Notes under the pieces: model-generated | The model's database searches: none | What the model saw: the letters and a program-made list of their open reading frames with translations, nothing else | Told to the model about the DNA's origin: nothing | Shown here: positions 13,266-18,933 of the stretch, in pieces | How the letters are laid out: each line of letters starts with the position of its first letter | Numbering within the stretch: the stretch's first letter is position 1 | Made by a program: the position numbers and the translations under genes | Origin: a virus | IMG/VR virus record: IMGVR_UViG_3300032050_009335 | Coordinates: 1-22,039 of that record | DNA length: 22,039 nt | Reading direction: 5' to 3' (one strand)

Positions 13266-13448
13266 ATGGCTAAAAAATCTTTGCAGAAAAAAGTAGCACT
13301 TCTGAATGAGTACATCACCAGAGAAATTGAAAAAGAAATGACCACAGAATTATCACAAATAGAAAAAGACAATATCACTGCAAAGATAGAAAAGAAGTAT
13401 CCTAGACAAAGTTATCCACACCACAGCCGAAATCACTACTTTACATAA
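13266..13448 (+). CDS. Small charged helical protein (60 aa)
   Basis: Has a strong ribosome site (AAAGGGG, 5 bases before ATG) after a 33-base gap. Residues 1-48 are an almost continuous charged helix (MAKKSLQKKVALLNEYITRE, then KDNITAKIEKK), followed by a His/Tyr/Arg-rich end (HHSRNHYF). Its stop overlaps the exonuclease start (TAATG), so it may be an accessory or regulator of that enzyme. Unrecognised. Confidence 0.7.
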   Translation: MAKKSLQKKVALLNEYITREIEKEMTTELSQIEKDNITAKIEKKYPRQSYPHHSRNHYFT

Positions 13449-14113
13449 TGCGAACATTTGAACATGTAATTTTACCCCAATTACAATTTGACTTAAAAGC
13501 AGAAACCACCGATAGTGGTAGATTGTATACTACGCCAGAAGGCAATCAGTATAGGTCTATCACTACGGTGCTTTCTCATTTCAACAAACAAGCAATCTAT
13601 GAGTGGCGACAGGCCGTAGGTGAAGAACGAGCAAACGAGATATCACGCAAGGCATCAAATCGTGGCACAAAGGTACACAAGATTTGTGAAGATTACATCA
13701 ACAATGAAATAAACGATTTTAGAATGCAAATGTTGATGCCTGATCTGAAGGAACTATTCTTCAAAATCAAGCCAATCATTGATGAGAATGTTGGTAATGT
13801 TTATTCACAAGAACAAGCACTATACTCTGACAAATACCGTATTGCTGGTCGTGTAGACTTGATTGCCGAATGGAATGGTAAGTTATCGGTCATTGACTTT
13901 AAGACTTCCACCAAGCAGAAGAACGAGCATTATATTCAGAATTACTTTATGCAGTGTACAGCATATGCACTAATGTTTGCTGAACGAACTGGTATTTGGA
14001 TTGATGATATTGTGGTATTGATTGCTACCGAAGAAGGACCAGCGCAAGTATTTGAAAAGCAGATTCACGATTATCGGCAACCATTGATTGAGATGATTAA
14101 TAAATATGCTTGA
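13448..14113 (+). CDS. PD-(D/E)XK exonuclease, MGME1-like
   Basis: A single-domain nuclease of the PD-(D/E)XK superfamily (221 aa). The core is visible: D137 in AGRVDLIAEW, then D150-x-K152 in LSVIDFKTS. A supporting helix with Q169 (NYFMQCTAYA) and an N-terminal block RGTKVHKICEDYI with H77 match the RecB-like/Cas4-like layout and especially the mitochondrial MGME1 type, which trims single-stranded DNA ends. Enzymes of this type recur in T4-like aquatic phages. It probably degrades or trims DNA during replication or recombination alongside rnh and gp32. It may also degrade host DNA. No iron-sulfur cysteine cluster is seen, which separates it from Cas4. The start is coupled to the preceding small gene. 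Confidence 0.87.
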   Translation: MRTFEHVILPQLQFDLKAETTDSGRLYTTPEGNQYRSITTVLSHFNKQAIYEWRQAVGEERANEISRKASNRGTKVHKICEDYINNEINDFRMQMLMPDLKELFFKIKPIIDENVGNVYSQEQALYSDKYRIAGRVDLIAEWNGKLSVIDFKTSTKQKNEHYIQNYFMQCTAYALMFAERTGIWIDDIVVLIATEEGPAQVFEKQIHDYRQPLIEMINKYA

Positions 14114-14128
14114 CATTTTGGGGGCATC

Positions 14129-14659
14129 ATGCTATCATTTAAACAACATACTCAATTAGATGAAGGTAACACGCTGGCAAGACTGGCTAAACACGCTGAA
14201 GAGGGTAGGCACTATGCTGTTATTTCCTCACAGCGACCACATGATGAAGTATCGCCAGAACAAAATAAGAAGCATCATGAAGAACTTAAAAAGAAACTGA
14301 CTGCACAAGGCTACACTCACAAAGAAGTTGAAGGTCATTGGGAAGGTGGTAAAGAAAAGTCTATATTGGTACATGCAAAAGGAAAAGGAGATGAACACGG
14401 CAAACAACTCCTCCATGATATTAAAAAACATGGAGAACATTATAATCAAGACTCAATCTTACATCACGATGGAAAAACAGCGACCCTACACGGAACAAAC
14501 AAAACAGGATTCCCAGGTCACGGCAAGACAGAGAATGTAGGCAAGATGGCTTTCAATAAGCCACATGCACCGTTTCAAACAGAAACAAAACCAAAATCTG
14601 ACAAGCCGCTGAAACCAGGAAGAACGAGCAAAGGTTCAGCAAGATTCACAACGGTGTGA
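14129..14659 (+). CDS. DUF3293-like protein with a possible capsid-targeting leader (176 aa)
   Basis: A strong ribosome site (GGGGG) precedes the ATG. The short head MLSFKQHTQLDE resembles the leader peptides that carry T4 internal head proteins into the prohead, where gp21 cuts after L/I-x-E. LDE at residues 10-12 fits that rule. The main domain (residues 28-120: HYAVISSQRPHDEVSPEQNK, a shared helix, WEGGKEKSILV, DSILHHDGKTATLHG) resembles DUF3293 as I recall it. The tail is Lys/Pro/His-rich and probably disordered. If both readings are right, it would be packaged and injected with the DNA. Neither is proven. A TTGACA-TATCAT match (14110-14138) overlaps the start but would make a transcript that begins inside the gene. 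Confidence 0.72.
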   Translation: MLSFKQHTQLDEGNTLARLAKHAEEGRHYAVISSQRPHDEVSPEQNKKHHEELKKKLTAQGYTHKEVEGHWEGGKEKSILVHAKGKGDEHGKQLLHDIKKHGEHYNQDSILHHDGKTATLHGTNKTGFPGHGKTENVGKMAFNKPHAPFQTETKPKSDKPLKPGRTSKGSARFTTV

Positions 14660-14660
14660 T

Positions 14661-14831
14661 ATGCAAATTACTGAAAAAGAATACGACCAAAAACTTGATG
14701 CGTACTTGAGAGAGCAAGGTCCTAATCCAGGTACTACTTTCTTTGGTTCATGGGGTTGGTATGCAGCAAAGAAAAATGAGTTTCAAAGAAAAATAGAACA
14801 AGAAGGGTTTGAAGTAATTTCTTCAAACTGA
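14661..14831 (+). CDS. Small phage protein with SWGWYAAKK motif (56 aa)
   Basis: A 56-residue frame filling the gap before the halogenase. It starts MQITEKEYDQKLDAYLRE and continues with GTTFFGSWGWYAAKKNEFQR. It begins 1 base after the previous stop, with only a weak upstream GGTG. The aromatic cluster between two charged helices looks like a real small domain, and I associate similar short proteins with T4-like phages. No function is known. It falls under usual gene-caller length limits. Confidence 0.62.
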   Translation: MQITEKEYDQKLDAYLREQGPNPGTTFFGSWGWYAAKKNEFQRKIEQEGFEVISSN

Positions 14832-14839
14832 TATAAACT

Positions 14840-16012
14840 ATGAAAAAAATAGCGATAGTTGGTAGAGGCACGGTTGGTTGCTTATCAGTAGCACATTATC
14901 TTAGATATACCAATTGGAATATAGATTGGATTTATGATCCTCTTATTGAAACTACTCCGGTAGGAGAAGGAACGAATTTAATATTTCCGAAATCTCTCAG
15001 AGAAACGTTAGGATTTAGTAGCGTTGACATGGATAATGTGAACTCTACTCCAAAACTGGGTATTTGGAAAAGAAACTGGGGTCAAGGCGAAGATTTTAAA
15101 CACACATTTCTTGCTGGTGACCATGGACTACATTTCAATGCAGTTCAGTTACAAGATTATATCTTTGAAAAAATGAGGAATGATCCAAGAGTTAATTTGA
15201 TAGAATCAAATATACCAACTCCTGATTCTGTTGATAGTGATTATGTTATGATGTGTACTGGATCACCTAAAGATTTGATGGAAGATTATACTGTTCATGA
15301 TCACATACCAGTAAATGCCGCTATGGTATTTCAGTGTCCTTGGGATATGCCGAAATTTTTTTATTCATTAACATTCGCCAAAAAATTTGGTTGGGTTTTT
15401 GGAATACCATTAAAAAATAGATGCGCCATAGGTTATGTTTATAATGATCAATATTGTACTGAAGAGGATATCATAACGGAAGTTCAGGACATACTTGATG
15501 AATTTAATTTGGTGCCAACGGCGACTAGAAAACTAAAATTTAGAAATTATTCCAGAAAACAAAATTTTGATGTTAGAGTTTGTTACAATGGTAACGCTTC
15601 TTATTTTCTTGAACCACTTGAGGCTACATCTACGGGATTTTCAGATTATATTAATAGACTTTCTTTTGATTATTGGTATACGAAAGAATTTAATCAAAAT
15701 GCAGTAAATGAATTCTATAAAAGAGAAATAACCGAAACTGAAGCAATGATATGCTTGCATTATTTTTCAGGCTCAGTATATAATAACGAGTTTTGGAAAT
15801 ATGCTCAAAAATTAGGTGAAAATATTATAAAAGAAAATTTTAAAAATAAAACTAAATTTTCTGAAATTATAAAAGTAGCTTTGGATGAAAAAACTTTAAA
15901 AAAACCACATACAGTTTCATTTGAAAGAAGCATAGGGTCTTGGCCAGTTCTAAGTTATGTGCAAAATATTAAAAATCTTGGAATAGAAGAACGTTTGAAA
16001 GAATTGTTGTAA
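14840..16012 (+). CDS. Flavin-dependent (tryptophan) halogenase-like protein
   Basis: The PF04820 layout is seen in order: FAD-binding GRGTVG (8-13), PVGEGTN (40-46, the G-x-G-E-x-T block), K72 in TPKLGIW where the catalytic lysine of PrnA/RebH lies, GWVFGIPL (184-191, a variant of the WxWxIP motif), and FLEPLEATSTGF with E261 at the site of the second catalytic glutamate. Active enzymes chlorinate or brominate tryptophan using FADH2 from a partner reductase. At 390 residues this one is much shorter than RebH or PrnA (about 530), so the substrate cap may be reduced. Similar genes are annotated in T4-like cyanophages. The gene is visibly more AT-rich than its neighbours and favours AGA for arginine and ATA, which suggests separate transfer. 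The stop is immediately before the tmRNA gene. Confidence 0.82.
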   Translation: MKKIAIVGRGTVGCLSVAHYLRYTNWNIDWIYDPLIETTPVGEGTNLIFPKSLRETLGFSSVDMDNVNSTPKLGIWKRNWGQGEDFKHTFLAGDHGLHFNAVQLQDYIFEKMRNDPRVNLIESNIPTPDSVDSDYVMMCTGSPKDLMEDYTVHDHIPVNAAMVFQCPWDMPKFFYSLTFAKKFGWVFGIPLKNRCAIGYVYNDQYCTEEDIITEVQDILDEFNLVPTATRKLKFRNYSRKQNFDVRVCYNGNASYFLEPLEATSTGFSDYINRLSFDYWYTKEFNQNAVNEFYKREITETEAMICLHYFSGSVYNNEFWKYAQKLGENIIKENFKNKTKFSEIIKVALDEKTLKKPHTVSFERSIGSWPVLSYVQNIKNLGIEERLKELL

Positions 16013-16067
16013 TCCCTTCAAAGTGAAGGCATTCTGGACGTGGGTTCGACTCCCACCTAGTCCACCA
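16013..16067 (+). ncRNA. ssrA: tmRNA acceptor piece
   Basis: Begins with a 5-bp hairpin (CCTTC-AAAGT-GAAGG, about 16015-16029), then the 3' strand of P2 (16030-16036), the T-arm GTGGG-TTCGACT-CCCAC (16040-16056), the acceptor 3' strand with U70 (16057-16063), discriminator A (16064) and CCA (16065-16067). The true 5' end after processing cannot be read. A tRNA search alone would probably miss it because there is no anticodon arm. Confidence 0.85.
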
Positions 16068-16154
16068 GAAGTGTTGTTTAGGGTGATATGTAAGAGTTTA
16101 ACAAGACTCTGAGGATTGGAATTCCCGACCTGTGAACAGCAGGACACTTCTGAT
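16068..16154 (+). other. Intervening segment of the permuted tmRNA precursor
   Basis: These 87 bases join the two tmRNA pieces and should be removed by processing. The ends pair: AGAAGTGT (16067-16074) with ACACTTCT (16145-16152), so the precursor forms one long hairpin that stacks on the acceptor stem, leaving CCA and the 5' end as an internal loop for RNase P and the 3' processing enzymes. There is no reading frame of note. Confidence 0.75.
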
Positions 16155-16330
16155 GGGCTAGACATGGTTTCGACAGGGTGAGATAGTGGAGAAGGCAACA
16201 CGATAGGCGATGATCGTTAATCAAGCAAATCTATAAATGCAAATGACGCATTTTACGGAGAAGAACGCCTAGCGGCTTAACTCTCATGGGGTTTTAGTGG
16301 AGTGTACCTTATTACCAAAACACTCTACAC
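16155..16330 (+). ncRNA. ssrA: tmRNA coding piece with tag ANDAFYGEERLAA
   Basis: The 5' end GGGCTAGACATGGTTTCGACAG has the invariant TTCGAC of tmRNA 5' halves. The resume codon is GCA at 16239, and the frame reads ANDAFYGEERLAA then TAA (16278-16280). It keeps the AND start and the LAA end recognised by ClpX and SspB-like adaptors. A 9-bp helix (16297-16305 with 16320-16328, one G-U) closes the 3' end. The middle of the tag is unlike the tags I know from E. coli (ANDENYALAA) or Caulobacter (ANDNFAEEFAVAA). Confidence 0.85.
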
Positions 16331-16345
16331 CAAATTCAATACATT

Positions 16346-17029
16346 ATGAAAATCTACAAATCAAATTATCGTAATCATTGGCTTTCTCCTTATGTTATAC
16401 TGGAGAAGATTTTCTTTTGGCGTGAGATTGAATATGATGAACCAATCATCAAAAAACTTTCCGACTTTCTGACCCCATTTAGCGTATCATGGCAAAAGTT
16501 TCTTGACTTTGTACATCCAAAAATAAACTATGTGAAGATTGACCGTTATGATACATGGTCAATGGATCATACATTGGCAGATATCATTCTACCGATGTTG
16601 AAACAACTGCGTGATACCAAACACGGTTCACCAATGGTTGATGTTGAAGATGTGCCAGAAGAACTGCGTATTGTTGGACATCAAGATGCTTCACCACAAC
16701 TTGAATTGGTGTTTGATGATCAAGGACAATACGAAAAAGATTCGTGGGAAATTACCCATCGTCGTTGGGAATGGGTATTGAATGAAATGATTTTTGCCTT
16801 TGAACATTTCGTTGATGATTCATGGGAAGAAGCATATCGTTCTGGTGAGATTGATACACATTCTGTTCCATGCGAATGGGATGAAAATGGTAAGCCAACA
16901 CTCTACACATTTGAAGATGGTCCCAATCACACATATGAATGTGACTACGATGGCATGAGAAAAGTTTACGACCGTATGGACAATGGTTTTCGTTTGTTTG
17001 GTAAATACTACCGTGGTCTCTGGGATTAA
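16346..17029 (+). CDS. Conserved phage protein, MKIYKSNYRNHW type (227 aa)
   Basis: Soluble, acidic and rich in Trp, Tyr and Asp. Landmarks are MKIYKSNYRNHWLSPYVILE, the block KIDRYDTWSMDHTLADIILP (about residues 64-83), DVEDVPEELR, a helix WEWVLNEMIFAFEHF, and a C-terminal NGFRLFGKYYRGLWD. I associate this set with a family spread over many unrelated phages as a hypothetical of near-constant length. No catalytic motif is evident, though the DxWSMDHTLAD block is a candidate site. It follows the tmRNA by about 15 bases and has no Shine-Dalgarno sequence, which is odd for a gene so conserved. Translation may depend on processing of the tmRNA transcript. Confidence 0.82.
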   Translation: MKIYKSNYRNHWLSPYVILEKIFFWREIEYDEPIIKKLSDFLTPFSVSWQKFLDFVHPKINYVKIDRYDTWSMDHTLADIILPMLKQLRDTKHGSPMVDVEDVPEELRIVGHQDASPQLELVFDDQGQYEKDSWEITHRRWEWVLNEMIFAFEHFVDDSWEEAYRSGEIDTHSVPCEWDENGKPTLYTFEDGPNHTYECDYDGMRKVYDRMDNGFRLFGKYYRGLWD

Positions 17030-17035
17030 AAGTAA

Positions 17036-17042
17036 CTAAATA
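17036..17042 (+). promoter_or_regulatory. Possible late-type promoter (CTAAATA)
   Basis: CTAAATA, a variant reported as a late element in T4-like cyanophages, lies 56 bases before the ATG at 17099. The match is short and could be chance. A TATACT at 17045 has no convincing -35 partner. Confidence 0.3.
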
Positions 17043-17046
17043 AGTA

Positions 17047-17074
17047 TACTGGCATCACACATAACCCGCCAGTA
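17047..17074 (+). repeat. 7-bp inverted repeat in the leader of the 17099 gene
   Basis: TACTGGC (17047-17053) and GCCAGTA (17068-17074) pair perfectly around a 14-base loop, 25 bases before the start codon. This is a candidate operator or leader hairpin. There is no U tract, so it is not a terminator. Confidence 0.4.
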
Positions 17075-17098
17075 AACACACACAACACAGGAGTAATT

Positions 17099-17371
17099 AT
17101 GAGTAATCTTACACCGTTTGAGATTCGTCTTGAACTTCTTAAAATGGCGAAAGACCTTTTATTGGAAGATTATGTTTCCAGTAAAGAACGCCTAATCAAT
17201 GAATGGCAAGTGAAGGTAGAGTCCGCTAAACTAAACGGGCAAGCAATACCAGATCATCCTGCCTTTCCAACTTATCCCACAGAAAATGAAATCATAGCCA
17301 AGGCACAAGCCTTGAATGGGTTCGTTTCAAATATCACAGCAGAAAAATCACAGAGCAAAAAGTCTGCCTGA
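17099..17371 (+). CDS. Small phage protein, unknown function (90 aa)
   Basis: Has a good ribosome site (GGAG, 7 bases before ATG) after a 69-base leader. An N-terminal helix (MSNLTPFEIRLELLKMAKDL), a second charged helix (YVSSKERLINEW), a proline-rich loop (IPDHPAFPTYPTENEI) and a short C-terminal helix with a Ser/Lys tail. No Cys, no membrane segment. This resembles short conserved proteins of T4-like aquatic phages, but no role is known to me. A UUCG hairpin follows the stop. Confidence 0.75.
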   Translation: MSNLTPFEIRLELLKMAKDLLLEDYVSSKERLINEWQVKVESAKLNGQAIPDHPAFPTYPTENEIIAKAQALNGFVSNITAEKSQSKKSA

Positions 17372-17378
17372 CGGGAAC

Positions 17379-17398
17379 GAAAGTGCTTCGGCACTTTC
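17379..17398 (+). repeat. C(UUCG)G intercistronic RNA hairpin
   Basis: A perfect 8-bp stem GAAAGTGC/GCACTTTC closes a TTCG loop (17387-17390) between C and G, the very stable tetraloop known to be common between T4 genes. No T-run follows, so it is more likely an mRNA stabiliser or partial attenuator than a terminator. It separates the 17099 gene from the lysis gene at 17418. Confidence 0.8.
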
Positions 17399-17417
17399 CT
17401 AACTTATAGGAGAAATA

Positions 17418-17969
17418 ATGCGTTACATCACACTATTACTTTGTAGTATATTTGCAGCATTTGTTGTTTACATTGGACACGCAGCAGCACAAATAAAAGT
17501 ACCGATTGAACCAAGAGTTCAACTACAAGATTTATCACCCGATGCTAGGGCTGAAGTAGAATGCCTTGCACAGAACATGTATTTTGAAGCAGGACTAGAA
17601 CCAAGATTAGGTCAACTTGCTGTAGCATTCGTTACACACAATCGGATGCAGTCTGGTGTATTTCCAGATACCTATTGCGGTGTTGTGAAACAAAAAGTTG
17701 GCACTGTTTGCCAATTCTCTTGGGTATGTGAAAATCGTCCTAAGGATATGATGCGAAAAGGCCTCTTGACACTAGAGAGCAATTCGTTGTATAATAGTGT
17801 TACTGAGTTAGCATTGGCGTTTTATCTTTATACTGAGAAGTTTAAAGATCCAACAAAAGGTGCTTTGTTCTTTCATGCAGACTATGTAAAACCAGGTTGG
17901 AATAATATGAGATACACTGTGCAAATCGGCAGACATTTATTCTATAATAAGGCAAAGAGAAGTTCATGA
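17418..17969 (+). CDS. SleB-type cell-wall hydrolase with signal peptide
   Basis: The core matches the SleB / Hydrolase_2 family, which cleaves peptidoglycan glycan strands: ECLAQNMYFEAGLEPRLGQLAVAFVTHNR contains the catalytic glutamate E57 (YFEAG), followed by the conserved CQFSWVC (98-104) and a C-terminal ALFFHADYVKPGW. Residues 1-25 form a signal peptide (hydrophobic LLLCSIFAAFVVYIG, cleavage likely after HAAA), so it would be exported by the host Sec system and would not need a large-hole holin. It has a good ribosome site (GGAG). Its stop overlaps the frame of the next small membrane protein. Together they look like a lysis pair. A virion role is less likely because of the signal peptide. 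Confidence 0.87.
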   Translation: MRYITLLLCSIFAAFVVYIGHAAAQIKVPIEPRVQLQDLSPDARAEVECLAQNMYFEAGLEPRLGQLAVAFVTHNRMQSGVFPDTYCGVVKQKVGTVCQFSWVCENRPKDMMRKGLLTLESNSLYNSVTELALAFYLYTEKFKDPTKGALFFHADYVKPGWNNMRYTVQIGRHLFYNKAKRSS

Positions 17970-17998
17970 GTATTTTATCAAGTAAAAAGGAGAAGATG

Positions 17999-18217
17999 AT
18001 GGAAAAAGGATTGAGTAGTATAACCACAGTTTCAGTTACTCTGGTTTTACTTTCAGTCGTTGCTGCGGCATGTATCTACGGTTTAAATGACCGTAAACTG
18101 ATGGCAGCAAATATTGAAAACGCTATTGCAAAAGGCATTGACCCATTGGCTGTACGGTGTTCATATGCCAAGAGTGATGATATTGTTTGTATTGCACACG
18201 CTGCTAATCGTAAATAA
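17999..18217 (+). CDS. Small one-helix membrane protein, holin candidate (72 aa)
   Basis: The ATG at 17999 is preferred because AAGGAG ends 6 bases before it. In-frame ATGs at 17996 and 17966 (which overlaps the previous stop as ATGA) are alternatives. One membrane segment covers about residues 8-28 (ITTVSVTLVLLSVVAAACIYG), then a charged 44-residue part with two Cys (RCSYAKSDDIVCIAHAA). Size, topology and position directly after a signal-peptide hydrolase fit a pinholin, an antiholin or another lysis regulator, but there is no diagnostic motif. Similar short proteins occur in other phages as hypotheticals. Confidence 0.7.
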   Translation: MEKGLSSITTVSVTLVLLSVVAAACIYGLNDRKLMAANIENAIAKGIDPLAVRCSYAKSDDIVCIAHAANRK

Positions 18218-18232
18218 AACGGAGAATATATT

Positions 18233-18709
18233 ATGAGTTATAATAGTGATGAACACAATTTCACATTTCGCTTCCATTCTGCTGAAGGTGAACGAGATTT
18301 AGAAATGAACTGCAACGCCTTGTATGTTGATGATGTACTTTCATTTATGAGAGACTTTTTGCAAGGTTGTGGTTACCAAATTGAAGGTACGATTGAAGTT
18401 GTGCCATACGAAACTTATGAAGAGTTTGAAAATGATCCCCCATTGAATTATAATGAGTATGATGGGTACGCACCAAAGCAAGATAAGTTTTCTATGGACC
18501 ACTTGCCTAACAATGGATGGCCATTTGGTGCTTTGAAAACTGAATCTATTTCTGCATTGACTACTGCTGATATAGCCGCTATTAAGCCGATTGATTTCTC
18601 TCAGATTAATCAGTATCCTACGATGGCGCCATTAACAACTGAACAGGCTTATTCTTGGTCGGCTGAATTGCCAAGCAGCACAGGCAGTAAAATTAAAGTT
18701 CAATTCTGA
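18233..18709 (+). CDS. Acidic phage protein, unknown function (158 aa)
   Basis: Has a clear ribosome site (GGAG, 8 bases before ATG). The N-terminal domain (HNFTFRFHSAEGERDLEMN, then YVDDVLSFMRDFLQGCGYQI) is a compact alpha/beta fold. The middle is acidic and aromatic (ETYEEFENDPPLNYNEYDGY), and the last 60 residues are Ser/Thr/Ala-rich and probably flexible. It is unrecognised, and no catalytic motif is seen. It ends by overlapping the ATG of the gp33-like gene (TGATG), so it is part of the 33-59-32 operon and may be early. Confidence 0.75.
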   Translation: MSYNSDEHNFTFRFHSAEGERDLEMNCNALYVDDVLSFMRDFLQGCGYQIEGTIEVVPYETYEEFENDPPLNYNEYDGYAPKQDKFSMDHLPNNGWPFGALKTESISALTTADIAAIKPIDFSQINQYPTMAPLTTEQAYSWSAELPSSTGSKIKVQF

Positions 18710-18933
18710 TGCCAACAAAAGATGAAATGCTGAAGTTCTCTTTGCAGATAGAACGGTTGGTAGCCAATACAGATTACACATATCTTGAGGCTATCACTGA
18801 ACACTGCAAAGGAACTGGTTTGGAAATTGAGGTTGCTGCTTCACTCATTACACCAAATCTGAAAGCAAAAATACATGAACAAGCAGAACGTTTAAATATG
18901 TTGAAGGTGAAAGGCAATCGTTTACCGATATGA
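18709..18933 (+). CDS. 33: gp33-like late transcription coactivator
   Basis: T4 gp33 bridges host RNA polymerase and the sliding clamp so that gp55-bound polymerase fires late promoters. This 74-residue protein aligns with the T4 core: IERLVANTDYTYLEAITEHC against IEKMVEEFGMSYLEATTAFL, then SLITPNLKAKIHEQAERLNML against FIPSGIIEKIQSEAIDENLL. It lacks the N-terminal extension of T4 gp33 (112 aa) and ends NRLPI, not the T4 clamp-binding LDFLL, so clamp contact may differ. Its neighbours support the call: gene 59 follows with an ATGA overlap and gene 32 is two genes on, as in T4. A late promoter is present at 7354. Confidence 0.8.
   Translation: MPTKDEMLKFSLQIERLVANTDYTYLEAITEHCKGTGLEIEVAASLITPNLKAKIHEQAERLNMLKVKGNRLPI

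Larger units (their letters stand above)
16013..16330 (+). ncRNA. ssrA: Circularly permuted two-piece tmRNA gene
   Basis: tmRNA rescues stalled ribosomes by acting as alanyl-tRNA and then as message for a degradation tag. Here the 3' (acceptor) part comes first and the 5' (coding) part second. The 5' strand GGGCTAG (16155-16161) pairs with CTAGTCC (16057-16063) in a 7-bp acceptor stem that includes the G3-U70 wobble read by alanyl-tRNA synthetase, followed by A73 and encoded CCA (16065-16067). A T-arm (16040-16056, loop TTCGACT) and a P2 helix (CAGGGTG 16174-16180 with CATTCTG 16030-16036) complete the tRNA-like half. The tag frame is at 16239-16280. It lies directly after the halogenase and 15 bases before the next gene. 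Outer ends are approximate. Confidence 0.9.

Noticed and set aside
14110-14138. Sigma70 promoter TTGACA-17-TATCAT
   Set aside because: Its -10 box falls within the first codons of the gene at 14129, which has its own GGGGG ribosome site, and no in-frame Met follows soon. A chance match is more likely.
16036-16067. Possible ordinary tRNA gene (TTCGACT loop and CCA)
   Set aside because: There is no anticodon or D arm upstream. The acceptor partner lies downstream at 16155, so it is the 3' half of a permuted tmRNA.
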